A program made the translations under genes and the position numbers. A DNA stretch of 64,000 bases from Sclerodactyla briareus (Eukaryota > Echinodermata > Holothuroidea > Dendrochirotida > Sclerodactylidae), in assembly GCA_026419785.1 (NCBI GenBank), contig JAODTK010005541.1, positions 124,001 through 188,000 on the forward strand, read 5' to 3'. This document shows, piece after piece, positions 46,149 to 56,959 of the stretch. The notes under the pieces are model-generated. The model did no database searches. It saw nothing but the letters and a program-made list of their open reading frames with translations, and had not been told where the DNA came from. How positions within the stretch are numbered: the stretch's first letter is position 1; every line of letters starts with the position of its first letter.

Positions 46149-46706
46149 TTTGTGTTTACTGCATAACGAGCATTTATTTACAGGCAGGCGATTGTCCCAC
46201 CCTCAACTCGCCAACTCTCTTTACACAACCGTGTCTAACAAACAAAATCACCCAACCTGCCTAGCACTATTTAGGTGGAAGACCATCTCAACAGAAAGAT
46301 TCCTCCCCAAAACACGGAAAACTTCTACATACTGTCAGCCCACCCCTTCGCTCCCCTAGCGCTACCGCACTCCTTGTTAGGTATCGTCCTATCAGTACCG
46401 CTCCCGTCAATCCTGAGAATACCGCAAATCCTATTTTTCGACCTAGTTGACTTCGAGCTACATATTAATTTTCTAGAACGGAATCCTGAAACGTGCCGGC
46501 AACCAACACTTCATCGCCTCCTACTGCCCCATCTTTCTCTAGACTTGGTAGCAAGACCGCGTACTAAGACCGGGAATTGTTTAGTGCATTCCCTGTCTGA
46601 CACCACTGTCTTTATATTGATCGCGATCAAGTTCGTGATAAGCAGTCGTGATATTTTCGTGATACCGGCAGCTAATATGCATTTTTTTGTGCCTTCGTTC
46701 ATTCAG

Positions 46707-46958
46707 ATCCTGAAGATACCCTTATTGACTGTACACCTAGAACTCCGTGGTAATACTCAGAGGTACCGACACAGTTGATATTGACTCACCATGGCGTATA
46801 ACTGGTGATGACACACCCGAGCCTACCGGGTTCGAAGACCCGGAAGAGTTACTACAAATGGACCCTTTGACGTGGGGTTTCTGTCATTGTATTTTCTGGC
46901 TTACAAACCCGCATCAATACCGTCACCGCCAGCGTGTACTGTTACTGTAATGTCATAG
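46707..46958 (+). CDS. HYR-domain exon 4
   Basis: Acceptor TTCGTTCATTCAG| is followed in phase 1 by DPEDTLIDC. The frame then shifts to VVILRGTDTVDIDSPWRITG and a DD..EP stretch, the HYR centre ('V......V.V.W..P...D'). It shifts again to DVGFLSLYFLAYK and finally PACTVTVM, the last strand with its cysteine. The donor TAG|GTAATG follows. Length is 252 bp, a multiple of three, as expected for a symmetrical phase 1-1 exon. Frameshifts lie near 46740 and 46865, the second next to the run CCCTTT. An in-frame TAG at the donor probably reflects another indel. Confidence 0.55.
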
Positions 46959-48075
46959 GTAATGTAGACTGGATCCCTTATATGCCAGATCAAACTAACC
47001 AGGGTCCTCCATTTTTTTAACACCGGTAGACACATGTAACAGTACAACGCTGCAAGTGAGGATTTCAGAGAGTGGCAATTTATTCGACCCACCTATCGAC
47101 TTCCGGGATGCGGTGTTTCCTGTAATTTTGGAACGAGTCAAGAATTCCTTCAAAATAACTTTATCAGTCCGAGCTTCATATTTAAATTCCACTGAGATCC
47201 TCTACTTAACTGGCATTTTTTGCAGGTTCCAATGTTCCAAACTATCATTCCAACCCAATCTCCGACAAACAGATAATCTCTTCGAGTTGTGACCAATAAT
47301 TGTTTGAGGGAGGCAAGAACGGTAAACTCTCGGAATCCGTTCATCTTAACAGGGAGATGCCGACGCATTGTGTGTTACGAAGAGAGCGCGATATTGAGTA
47401 ATACTGTTAACCATGGGTTAGATTTGAATTCGCTTGCACATTATCTTCAGCTTGAGGTGATTTCAACGCACACGCCCCATATACTTGAGGCAAAAGCCCC
47501 AGAAGTTATGACGGAGCGTAAGCCCATTACAAAGCTGTCACTTTTTCTATAAACTGAGAATCTAGGTAGAGAATGCTAGGTAGTATATATGATACATATT
47601 GTTTTGAGTCAAAATGGAGATCACCATGGGTCAACAGAGGTCGAAGTATGTGAAGTTTGTAACATGGTAACTGTGCAAGAAATGATGTATATTAGCTAAC
47701 ACTTGTCACGAAGGTCGCCGTGGGGAGTAAATTATTTTAATGTTACGTGTGGTCATGTAGGTCTATTGAGCCAAAGTCTATACCTTGAAACATTCGAAAT
47801 TTTTCAACCAAAAGGTCACATGCGAGAAGGAGCAGTTTGACTGTCTAGGCCGAATTTTAGGAATAGTCATTTTTTAAAAAAGATTTAAGGAGGGTGGAAG
47901 TCAATTGGTTCTCATAGGTTTATATTTTTTGATAAGCCAAAGAGTAACAAAACCTCGGTTTTTAGTTTAGTTTCATTTGTGTCAGAATTACCAGACAAAT
48001 ACTCGGATTCCCGATGAGGTATTTTAAGATTGTCCAGTTTTTTTAAATTTTATTTACATTTACTTCACCTAACAG

Positions 48076-48302
48076 CGATCCCACACCTGTTTTGTACAAC
48101 TGTGAGGACAAAGTTATATCGACTGATTCTCCCTATGAGACCATCCAGCCTGGGGACCGACCGATGGCCTTCTACGATAGAGAAATGTTTCTACCAGACG
48201 TAATATCGCCGGAGACATTTCCCATGAATTCAGAGACTGTAGTCTCAGCTACGTTTTCTGCCCTATCGATGTTAACTTGTGAATTCACAGTCACGGTGCT
48301 AG
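48076..48302 (+). CDS. HYR-domain exon 5 (frame nearly intact)
   Basis: This is the best preserved HYR exon. A single frame runs DPTPVLYNCEDKVISTDSPY through ETIQPGDRPMAFYD, ETFPMNSETVVSATFSALS and CEFTVTVL, matching HYR from the first Asp-Pro to the last Cys-x-Phe. The acceptor is ACTTCACCTAACAG|. The donor AG|GTTTGT is weak but in phase 1. The only irregularity is the first base: the exon starts C-GAT where neighbours start with the last two bases of an Asp codon, a one-base discrepancy. HYR domains average about 80 residues and this one has about 75. A long TG microsatellite follows in the intron. Confidence 0.6.
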
Positions 48303-48407
48303 GTTTGTACCAGGATGTACGGTTTGGGATCTACCAAGTTAACTTCTTATTCCTGGGAGTCAGAGGAATCTATGCAGTCATAAAAGTGAATTATGTAAAT
48401 GTATGTA

Positions 48408-48410
<3 letters not shown>

Positions 48411-48443
<33 letters not shown>

Positions 48444-48610
48444 GTGTGTTCGTGCGTGCGTAGGCGTCTCTGTGTGTGGGTGTGTATGTGAGTGTGGGTG
48501 TATGTGTGTGTATGTGCTTGTGAGCGTGTGTACGTGTGCTTGTGTGTGTGTGTGTGTGTCTTTGTGTGCGTGTGTGTGTGAGTGCGCGCGCGTGGGGTGG
48601 GTTTGTGTGC
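48411..48610. repeat. (TG)n-rich microsatellite
   Basis: About 200 bp of TG dinucleotides with C and A interruptions. Long open frames on both strands here are artefacts of the repeat. Confidence 0.9.
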
Positions 48611-48699
48611 CATATCAAAGATCATCTAAGGCCAACAAAAGCAAAGCCTAAGAGTATATCGTTACCATTAGTAACTCACTCTCCCTAAGTACAAAATAC

Positions 48700-49140
48700 T
48701 CGAAATGTTCAAGTTGAAATTTGGTATGCAGCTTCTTGTGATGCGAGCATGAGCACACTGTTTTTCAGTGTCAACCGGGGGACGGCCTTCGGAGGGAGGG
48801 GGGGGGGGATTGGATGGGGAATGAAACGTAAAAAGTGGCCAATTTAGCTTGTAAGCACGATAACTAGATCTTACCTGGATGAATAAAGCTCATACTTGGT
48901 ATGTAGGTTCCTCCTGTTATGGGTACACCATCCCTAATGTTTTGGGCTCAGGGTAAAGGTCATAAAAGGTCAAGAAGGTCTGGTCTGGAAATCTTGTTAC
49001 AACGATGAATCTGGTGTTCAGTCCGATCGATTGAAGTTCGGTATTACATGAGATTACATGAGCCCCATTGTTTTAGGTATAGACCGCGAACCATTTCTGA
49101 GGAAAAAAGTGAAAATTGTGAAATAAGTATATTTCGGCCA
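48700..49140. repeat. Degenerate tandem repeat, ~120-bp unit
   Basis: Motifs such as GAAATTTGGTATGCAGCTTCTTG, CTCATACTTGGTATGTAGG and GAAGTTCGGTATTACATGAG recur at about 48715, 48890 and 49035. They alternate with AAAGGTCAAGAAGGTC-like blocks. Old and diverged; intronic. Confidence 0.45.
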
Positions 49141-49159
49141 CCTTCAGCGTGTTAACCCA

Positions 49160-49500
49160 ATTATTTTACCTTAACCGCCCGGGAGATCGGGGTTCGAATC
49201 CCATTCGGGTCACACAGAAGTGAAAGGGTACATGGGACGGGAACGAGAGGTAGGAAATTTGCGAGTTGTCGTCTGCACGGGATTACCCCCACTCCCCACA
49301 TCAAAGACCCGCCAAAGGAAGCATCGATCACGCGTGTGATGCGATGAGGTCGATCTCAAGTATAAGGAAACAGACGTCAGGTGATCTGGATTGTATCGAA
49401 ACACGGATGCCAGGTGCGCTACGCGCGAACCTGATGTGGCTCGCATCCCCCAGTTCGGAAAATTCTGTATACGCGTCGAGTCCATCAAGTTTAAATTAGG
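49160..49500 (+). mobile_element. tRNA-derived SINE-like element, second family
   Basis: CCGCCCGGGAGATCGGGGTTCGAATCCC contains an exact B-box (GGTTCGAATCC at about 49191). The A-box half upstream is degraded. The body is GC-richer than the surroundings and differs from the SINE at 42.6 and 50.5 kb. The 3' boundary near 49500 is approximate. Confidence 0.45.
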
Positions 49501-49875
49501 CGTATAGTTTTTAGACAAGAAGAGGGCAAACTATCGTTTTGGGAGACCCTCTCAAAGTGATTCTTATTTGTGTTCCTGTCGACTCATCGAGAGCACACGC
49601 CCCCAGGTGTGTATGTGACAGCTTTGGATAACATGATATCCGAAATACGTTTTGGTTTCTCTAGGATGAACATATGATAGGATTCAGTATACTGGATAGA
49701 TAGATTTTCATTTTGAGTTGTTTCGGTGGCTGTTCTTATGGCACATGGCTGCCTAGCTCATTCATATGCCACGAAGGGCAATTTATCGAATTCAAAGAGA
49801 TCCTTTCCTCATTCATGTGCCTCAGTGATGTGATGGCCGATTATACAACATTTGTCTTTAATATTCTAACAACAG

Positions 49876-50128
49876 ATATGAATCCTCCGGAGATTGATAA
49901 CTGCAGCCAGGCAGTGACAGCTGAGCCTAACCAGAGAGGCGTAGAGTTCTTTCCGGTTAATTGGACTGAGCCCGAAAGTGAGACCCGTTATCCGGAGGGG
50001 AATTACTAAACAGAGTCATCATCCTGGAGACCCCCTCCCTGTCGACGCAACCACAGTTGTTCGATACGTGTTCGCCGACCGAGCTGGCCTCAAAAACAGT
50101 TTGTCACATCACATTACTATACTGAAAG
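49876..50128 (+). CDS. HYR-domain exon 6
   Basis: Acceptor TATTCTAACAACAG| is followed in phase 1 by DMNPPEIDNCSQAVTAEPNQ and then VEFFPVNWTEPESETRYPEG. This is the first HYR half with its CS/CP and 'W.EP' motifs. After a one-base shift near 50007 the second half reads SHHPGDPLPVDATTVVRYVF then ADRAG and HHITILK, matching 'SH.PGD.FPVG.TTV.Y...D..G'. The donor AAAG|GTAGGT is strong and in phase 1. The last cysteine of the domain is replaced (NSLSHHITI). This is the last HYR module before the linker exon at 52273. Confidence 0.6.
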
Positions 50129-50518
50129 GTAGGTCGCTCGCTGGCTAGTAAATATTGAGCTCTGTCTGCTCCGCTGTTCAAGATCTTCACATGCCATTTA
50201 GTAACGACAGAGACTAGTCTTTTGAACTGTCCGTTCAACAATGTTTCTGCAGGTATCTGTCTGTCCTATTCCTATCAGGTGTATGGGGTATGGTTCATTC
50301 TGATGTTACCGTTTTTGGTCTGGCTTGTGTTCACATGATCAACCTATTCGAGGCCGGCAAGGGTGCAGACCTGGATCCTGTAATGTTTCTCTCTGTCAGC
50401 TGTGAATCCTTCGCTGGAAACCACGGAATAAGAGAGTACCTCATTGTGGAGGTGGAATGGCACGCAGACGACTCATGTCTATTTACTCCTCGCTTGACTC
50501 TGCTCCAGTTTCTCATAT

Positions 50519-50632
50519 GCTGAGCGCCCAGCGAGAAAGTCATGTACCATTTTAAAACCTTCGCGATGACCAGGATTCGAACCTGATCTTTCGGGTACAA
50601 TGACGGGCCTCTCTACCGATCGTGCTTACCAC
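50519..50632 (-). mobile_element. tRNA-derived SINE, copy 2 (inverted)
   Basis: On the minus strand it has an A-box-like AAGCACGATCGG (complement of 50616-50627) and an exact B-box GGTTCGAATCC (complement of 50573-50583). It then has the TTCTCGCTGGGCGCTCA body end shared with 42555-42792. The tRNA-like part is better preserved than in copy 1 but still lacks a regular cloverleaf, so it is not called a tRNA gene. Confidence 0.65.
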
Positions 50633-50639
50633 ACGTACT

Positions 50640-52272
50640 AAATGACAGTTGAGCAGTTGAGCAAATCTTGCCACGTGGACCCACGAAGTGCGAATTTTGA
50701 CCTAATACTATAGTTTAAAACAGATTTTTTTTCAAATGTAGGTTTGTATCAGTCACTACGACAGAATACTGCAGTATAGGAACCCAAACGGCGGGCACAT
50801 CGGATGACGCTCCGTGGAGCGTGACATGACGTTACTGCTGCGAGTGCAAAAAGCAGAAGTGTCATTGCTGCTTCTCGGTCTCAAGGGGTGGAATACAACA
50901 ATAATTTGCGGTTCGATTATTAGTGATCTATAATGAATTTGGGAAGGTCGTCGAGATGTGGCTGCTTTATATTACTATAATAATTCAGGTGTTGTGTTTT
51001 TCAAAACTCACAATTTTTAGCTGCGGGAGACCAGCTTTCAGTCCATCATGTCGCTCCATCCGTTCGTTCGTTCGTTCGTTCGTTAGTTCGTCCCCCTTCT
51101 GTTCGTCACGTTCATTCATAACTTCTCAACGTACATGCGATCAGGTTGAGATTTAGTAGGTGGATAAAGCTTGCTACTGGCTAGCCTTAGCTGCATTTAT
51201 GTCGCATAGTGTTTATTATATTTTAATTTTAATTAAATCCAATTAATTACCACCCCAATTTTCACACTTGTAAGTTGAGCTCTCCCGCACTGCAAGACAT
51301 TTGTTAACATTACTCCATCCCTTTGCAGAGTAGTGTTTACCTTTTCTGTCAGATGGTCCAGTCTGCAGCCTAGTTGACAAAATAAACCTCTTGTCTCAGG
51401 GGAAGATTTTTCTTTCATCACATCACGACCGCACGCGCCCCCAGTTTACATTAGTCCCTGCCTCTGCAGGATTATGTTTTTACCATTATCTCTGGGGGAC
51501 ACAGCAACAGACAGACCCTTCTAAAGTCATTAAGCTTTTAATACATCTCGGTCCAATTTTTCATTGGTGACCTAGAAATGTGTGGGCACAGAGAGCTTTC
51601 ATTAGCCTATGGGGGCTTCCCCCCCCCCACCTAACTGCTGTTTAATGGTAACTTGTTGCCTTGTTTGTATATTGCCCCTGGAGTGGTCCAACTATAACTA
51701 TGAGTGTCAATAATGTCAGATATTCGTATTTGGGGGAAGTGTGTTCCACTGTTCACTGCCACTGGAATGATTGACTGCCTGCAACATGTTGCTGGGCACT
51801 GATAGCGATGTCCAAGTCATCCCTGGTTTGACAGATGTCAGTATGGGTCAGTTAAATGTGAACAAACAATGAATGTGAAATGACGAAAAACATGCAGTGT
51901 ATTCCCGCCCACGGGAATTTTGCTGTCCGCAGCTACCAAGACGTTCCGACTTGCCCTTGTTAATACAACAATGTCTAGTAATGTGAAATTCTGCCATATA
52001 TCTACCAATGTTGAGAATTTTGCGTAACTTGTGCTCACTAGCCTATCTAATTAGTATGTCCCAATTGCGTACTTACCCTTGTCTATAGGGCTCAACCTAA
52101 TCGGATGAACGGTCTGGAATTCAAGAGGAAATGTGAAAATAGAGTAACGATAGAGAAGCATTTAATTGTTTTAGCTGCTACCTGCAGTTGAAACGATCGA
52201 TAATTTTCATGAATAGACATGACCTGTCCAATATTCGATTTCATAATGTCATCACTTTCTCATCAATTTCAG
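50640..52272. other. Intronic non-coding sequence of the HYR gene
   Basis: No exon recognised. A (CGTT)n microsatellite lies at 51059-51090. A short C-tract lies near 51620. Confidence 0.4.
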
Positions 52273-52335
52273 CACCACCAGTCACATGCTCCAGAGGCTC
52301 CTCCAAGGAGAGTGAAGGGTCGTCTTTGTTTACAA
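52273..52335 (+). CDS. Linker exon of the HYR membrane protein
   Basis: A 63-bp exon with acceptor TTCTCATCAATTTCAG| and a consensus donor |GTAAGTATG. In phase 1 it encodes APPVTCSRGSSKESEGSSLF followed by Thr, with no stop. It is symmetrical (1-1) like the HYR exons upstream. The Ser/Gly/Glu-rich composition and its place between the last HYR exon and the transmembrane exon suggest a juxtamembrane linker. It joins in phase with the exon at 56960. Confidence 0.55.
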
Positions 52336-52759
52336 GTAAGTATGTTATCTCACCAGCGAGGGTGAAGCTGACACTAAAACACCCAAACGTAAATCATATC
52401 TTGAATATAAGCTAACGCTGCGTGGCGCGCACGAATGCAAGTAGCTTTGGTGCAGTTGCTGTCGTTGTTGTCGTCGTAACTGATATTGAAGCATAAGACC
52501 TACGCGTCTCCAAGATGCATCGAGAGTCCTCCTTCTTTCCAACCCACAAAGGCTGTTATAGGTAGCCGATTAAGAATCATGAATTAATCCTTACCGTGAT
52601 GATCGCGGAGAAGCACCAGCCTTTGTTTTTCGACTCGTGCTCAGATTATATCGAGGTTGGGGTGTTATCAATCGCAACCTGCTTCCAACTGAGTAGCTTG
52701 TTATAGAACACTCCGTTTCCCTCTGGGAGCCAAAGTCGACGAACTATTATGTTCCAAGA

Positions 52760-52930
52760 TTGGCACCACAGGAACACGCAGTGCCTTAATTTTCCGGAAA
52801 CACGTATATAGTAACCCTAAACGGTTGCGCTGGGAACACGAAGTAACCCTCGGTAGAACACACAGTAATCCCAGTTTTGTACAGCGGGAACACAAAATAG
52901 CCCTTAACGGTTGCTGGAAACAGAATAGTC
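52760..52930. repeat. Short degenerate repeat, ~45-bp unit
   Basis: GGAACACGAAGTAACCCT-like units occur about four times (near 52771, 52831, 52856 and 52890). Each includes GGGAACAC and TAACGGTTG-like words. It lies in the last intron, downstream (on the minus strand) of the gypsy remnant. Confidence 0.4.
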
Positions 52931-53505
52931 AGCTCTATGACCGACCGACGAGTAACCTGGCCGACGATATCGTACGCCCTTATCCCACTAACTAGTCGCA
53001 TCAACTCCCACCCAAACTACCCAGAAAATCACCCGATCTACAGACGCTGACCTTATTATTATTGATTGCGATTGAGGGACCAAGTTCAATTGGAAATTTC
53101 CACACCGGTCTGGGCTAGCCATCTTACCAAATCACATGACAGGTGATAAACACCGCCATTTTGAAAATACTCTCTTCTTCCAAAATTTTCAGAAGAAAGT
53201 TGGCGCCGTCGTAATTTTCCGCACCCTAATTGCAGTCACTGTGACGTTAAAGGGTTGCAAACTAAAGCCCCCCAACGCAAGCACTCTTGTTCTCAACTTT
53301 TAGCTTTCGTAATATAGGTCAAAGGGTTGATGATCAGTCACGAGCCCAAATTTCTAGACTTACCAATACGAGTGCAAGGCACTTCTTCTCAATCAGTAGA
53401 GTACGATTGTTTCTCTTGGTAGGCAACTTTCGGCTGGCCGTAACGGCTAAGCACCGAGTGGCAGTTAAACGGCCACTGAAAATATGGCAACCGAAGTATG
53501 GGTGC

Positions 53506-53858
53506 CTATGCAAGCCGCTCCTTGATGTCGGAGAAGGCGTTTTCCCCTTGGGCTTCGCCTATTGTATGTGCTCGGCTTAGAAATCTTGTCAAATCAGTTA
53601 AACGCGCAGCTAAGCCAGAAAGGTTCAGGATGAATTCGTGTAGTAACTGACGAGACCATGAGGACCTCACCTCTTTCCTGATCCTGGGTCGCACTGCATA
53701 ATGACCTGGACACCTTTTCTGGGTGGGTGGTGAGTGATTGCAGACTCCCCTCCACCAAGGTTGTGACCTAGAAAATTGGAAACAGCTATACCCAAAGAAG
53801 TTTTAGTAGGACGCGCGTCTGTCCGGCGTCCCTTAGCACGTAGCAACAATTCAGACAA
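53506..53858 (-). pseudogene. Gypsy RT C-terminal and RNase H junction fragment
   Basis: The frame at 53858-53667 contains ARPTKTSLG and then NFLGHNLGGG, matching the family's 'TK..LG...V.FLGH' at the end of RT. One frame over, at 53694-53506, SRQLLHEFILNLSGLAARLT and a GEAQ..AFSDIKERLA stretch match 'SYYREFIPNFA..A.PLTDLT' and the start of the RNase H region. A further trace (EKKCLALV, TDHQPLTYI-like) continues to about 53290 after a deletion. Confidence 0.65.
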
Positions 53859-53859
53859 T

Positions 53860-54009
53860 AACTCGGCATGACTTTTTTGCCAGTCTGCCGTAACAGACAG
53901 TTATGTCATCAATATAGCTTACCACATTTGGGAGGTCACGCATCAGAAATAACGCATCATTGGCGCGGTAAAACCGCATAAGCATTGATTACGCCAAAAG
54001 GCATTTACC
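53860..54009 (-). pseudogene. Gypsy RT palm fragment with YIDD catalytic motif
   Basis: On the minus strand MPFGVINA appears just after the break at 54010, followed across frameshifts by YIDDITV (YIDD codons at complement of 53905-53916). YxDD is the catalytic motif of reverse transcriptases, and MPFG is the conserved block before it in the gypsy group. Confidence 0.7.
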
Positions 54010-54591
54010 TCAAAGGACAACTGCAGGATGACATTTAGAATGGCTATTTAATAGCTTGATGAAAACTGAATTGCGTCAGTCCCCGACCAACGTTCACACT
54101 CTTCCCGTACAGAGTTTACAGGTCCTTTTGAGTTGTGTTCTTGTGAGCAGGTGTTTCGATCAAGATCTAAAGGCATCCATCATGCAATAATATTTGATGT
54201 CATACTTGCACAACCCTGCACATTCTTTGTTTTCTATTGAAATTCAAACAATATCTCACCTCGAAAAGCATTTTATCTTGGAGCGATGGTTGTAGTGGTT
54301 AGTAGGTGTGGATGTTTACTTTATGGAGAACGGCACGGAACTTCTGCAAATGTTGACTTATTAAAAAAAATGAAACAATAAAATACTAACATAAACTTCC
54401 ATGTTGTCTATGTGTGACGTCATGTCGGTATTGCGCCAATAAGGATTCTCCCCGATTTCTCTGCCCTAATGGCCCAAACTTTGAGGCTAATTAACTACAC
54501 ATAGGACATTCGTATGAATGAGGTTTGACTATAGAGACAGTTTTCCATGTTCCACGATAAACCTCTGTTGAAGCCTGCAGTTGTCCTTTGA
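54010..54591. mobile_element. 582-bp insert with 18-bp perfect terminal inverted repeats, nested in the gypsy RT
   Basis: TCAAAGGACAACTGCAGG at 54010-54027 faces its exact complement at 54574-54591. The gypsy RT is continuous on either side (a QFK-like end before and MPFG after), so this segment interrupts a once contiguous coding region. The interior is non-coding and AT-rich. The exact element ends and target duplication are uncertain, because part of the repeat may be host RT sequence. Confidence 0.55.
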
Positions 54592-55196
54592 ACTGCTAGA
54601 GGCCTTCGTTGTTTGATAAACCGTTTTGGCAGCTGTAGCTTCCGCAATTGCACTGCCAGTTAGCCCTTTTCGTGTTCCAGATCAATTCAGTGAAGACTCA
54701 CCCCTTGCCACTTTCGCACTGATATCATCCGCGCGGAGAATCGTTCGGGATCAAACGGCGCTACCTTGTTAAGCTCGCCGAAGTCGAGGCAAAAACGATT
54801 TGTCCTCCTTGCTTACTGCACCAGACTAGGAGTGAAGCATAGTGCGACTCCGAACGTTCAATAACGCCTAACCCTAGCATATTGTCGATTTTCGCCTTGA
54901 CAGTCTCCTGTGTATCTGGCTGGCGAGAGATATGGTCTAGACCCACCACTCGATTCGAAACAGGGGGAAGATTATACCCAACAAGATTATTTATCCGTTA
55001 GATTAGGCCTATCCGTCAGAACGTCTTGATACCGATCCTGCAAATTGGCAATATCTGCCCTCTGGTCATCATACAGGCTGGGATTGATTTGCGCATCCTT
55101 AGCGTCCCTCATTAGGCGCAGAGTAGGTGGCATGACAAGTCCTAAGTCGGAATCGCTTTCGTCAGCATCCTCTTCAATCTGCTTCAGCAGGCGCAT
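54592..55196 (-). pseudogene. Gypsy pol linker and RT N-terminal fragment
   Basis: 55196-54987 encodes an acidic stretch (EEDADESDSDLGLVMPP) and then INPSLYDDQRADIANL with DRYQDVLTDRPNLTD. This is the region just before RT in gypsy elements ('Q...L..L...Y.DVF.D.PG.T'). 54949-54761 then reads KAKIDNMLGLGVIERSESHY followed by ASLLVW..KQGG, the first RT block ('EI..ML..GVI..S.SPYASP.V.V.KKDG'). A DFGELNKVAPFDPER-like segment follows after a shift. Confidence 0.7.
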
Positions 55197-55219
55197 GTTA
55201 GGTTTTCACCTGACCATCT

Positions 55220-55860
55220 ATATTGACCTCGTAATAATTCGCCCAAGTTTACCCTGGATGATATATGGCCCCTTCGCTTGCATTGTAGCATTTTGTTATC
55301 TGTACAATATGAGCACTTTATCGTTGACTTGAAATTTGTGATCCCTTGTTCTCGCGTCATAGTACCGCTTGTATCTTCTAGCCGACTTGCTCAACTCCTC
55401 TTGTGCAAGCTTACATGTGTCGGCGCATCGAAACCTTAGTATTTTGCGCCTTCTACTGGAGATATTCCGATGTGTTTCGAAGGCGTTCTCGAAGATCTGA
55501 GTACGTACTGGTACGTAGTTTTGACCTCCTCATCACCCAAGTCGCCAGTCCATAACTCCGTGAGTTACATCCATCATAAACCTGCGCACATGCCCTACCA
55601 CACCTCCTCGATGGCGAAACCCAGGTGATGTCTTGCGGACCTCGTTCTTTTCGGCGAACAACAGCTCCTGCCAAATATCTATCCCAGTCCCTCGGCCTCT
55701 CCGCTGCACATTCTCTTAGCATGCTTACAGCGTGGGATTATAGTGTATGTTCCGTTAGCTTTCAATTTGCAGCAGTCCGGATGATTTCGCTGCTTTCATT
55801 AGGTCAGTATGTAAAACTGTGTTTCCTATCAACCAACCGCTACAACCAAAAATACGATCA
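55220..55860 (-). pseudogene. Gypsy integrase C-terminal fragment
   Basis: 55722-55453 contains MLRECAAERPRDWDRYLAG, matching the 'W..YL' region at the end of the integrase core, and a DLRERL segment. After a shift come a KSARRYKRYYDARTRDHKF stretch and VNDKVLIL, the family's 'Y.D.......GD.VL.L' domain. A segment like YEVNIDGQVKT lies near 55220, directly before the RT linker. The active-site D,D-35-E part is missing or unreadable. Confidence 0.65.
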
Positions 55861-56959
55861 GTGAACTCTAGGATCCACTGCGTTATCAAGAACCTTATGG
55901 AAGATTCGGGTCAACGTGACTGTCACAGCTGACGGGCGAAACCTACTGTTCCCTGTATTATTACAGAACGGCGAGACCAGACACAACCCCTCGCAACTTA
56001 AAAGGTACAGCACCTTGGGAGAACGGCACAGTGAATGGTGAATTGCTGGAACTCTGAATTCAGAATGTTAGCCATCAAAGCGTCACCGTACCGCTTTTTT
56101 ACTCTTCGCGGAGAACCGCCCGTCTTGAAAAAAAAATCAAAATTGCTTTCTTTGAAGAATGTTCAAGAGCATATTCATAATTGTTGTTTGCTAATAACCT
56201 AAAAAACAAGCACGAAGTTATGCGTGTGCTATACAGTACAACCTATCAAGTCTACTTACCGAATATCCTTGTAAAAATCTGTCTATTATACGTAGTCCCG
56301 CGCTCGTTCATTAACACCCATTGGTCCCAGATGATTCCTAGTACAATAAGGCGCTCCGGCCATACTCATTTTGCGTGGCCGATCATTATCTGCGGACGCC
56401 CTGAAGTAGGATTTCTGAGTCGCAAATGTAGGTTCGAATGAATGCCCCACACATTTTCACTTTCTTATTCTGACATAGAAGGTAATAAAATCCGAATCGA
56501 TTAACTATATGATAATGCAGAAAGACCACAGAGATACAGCAGCTCATATGTATATTGACGTATCGGCTGTATAAAGGAATCCGCGAAATCCATTGCGGTG
56601 ATTCTTCCAATACACCATTGATATAGGTGCTTATAGTTTGCCTGCGCAGCTCTCTTTCCATGCTATTCTGAACAATTTCGACCTGTGTGGAAATCATCTC
56701 CATTCTCTGCACATAAAACTACAGCATTACAAGAACACTTTTACTGGTCAGCTCCGTCTAGTGGGCATTTATGGATTTATGTCTCAGTCCGCATTCGCGG
56801 TTATGGAGTTTCACCTTCAGACGTGTACAGGCTGATAGTTGAAATGCATATCACAACCAGCTCATTACCTGATTACTAATACTGCTTTCTGGAATGACGC
56901 CATTGTCTGAAATGGCACCGTTAGGAGTAATCCTAATCGTTTCTTTTTTTCAAACTCAG
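55861..56959. other. Intronic non-coding sequence of the HYR gene
   Basis: No further gypsy or HYR pieces recognised. A minus-strand frame at 56712-56386 is open for about 108 codons but has no family resemblance. Confidence 0.35.

Larger units (their letters stand above)
53290..55860 (-). mobile_element. Gmr1-like Ty3/gypsy retrotransposon remnant with integrase before reverse transcriptase
   Basis: Pol pieces lie on the minus strand in this order: integrase C-terminal part (55860-55220), a linker (55196-54987), the RT N-terminal part (54960-54592), the RT palm with YIDD (about 54009-53860), RT thumb and connection (53858-53506), then RNase H traces (53505-53290). Usual Ty3/gypsy order is RT-RNaseH-integrase. 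Integrase-first order is the mark of the Gmr1 group described from deuterostomes. All parts are frameshifted, no LTRs were identified, and gag and protease are not seen. It sits in the last intron of the HYR gene, in antisense orientation. Confidence 0.7.

Noticed and set aside
46275..46778. A 167-codon plus-strand open frame upstream of and overlapping HYR exon 4
   Set aside because: It matches no family I know, and it runs through the acceptor of the HYR exon in a different frame. A trace like DCPTLNSP at 46183, just upstream, might be a CCP module but is too weak to call.
47056..47292. Possible HYR exon with acceptor at CATTTTTTGCAG
   Set aside because: The following frame lacks the Asp-Pro start, the CP motif and the final cysteine, so I could not align it to HYR.
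48347..48651. Long open frames on both strands rich in Cys/Val or His/Thr
   Set aside because: They are translations of the TG microsatellite.
50540..50632. Possible tRNA gene on the minus strand
   Set aside because: The B-box is exact, but a regular cloverleaf is lacking and the body is shared with the SINE at 42.6 kb.
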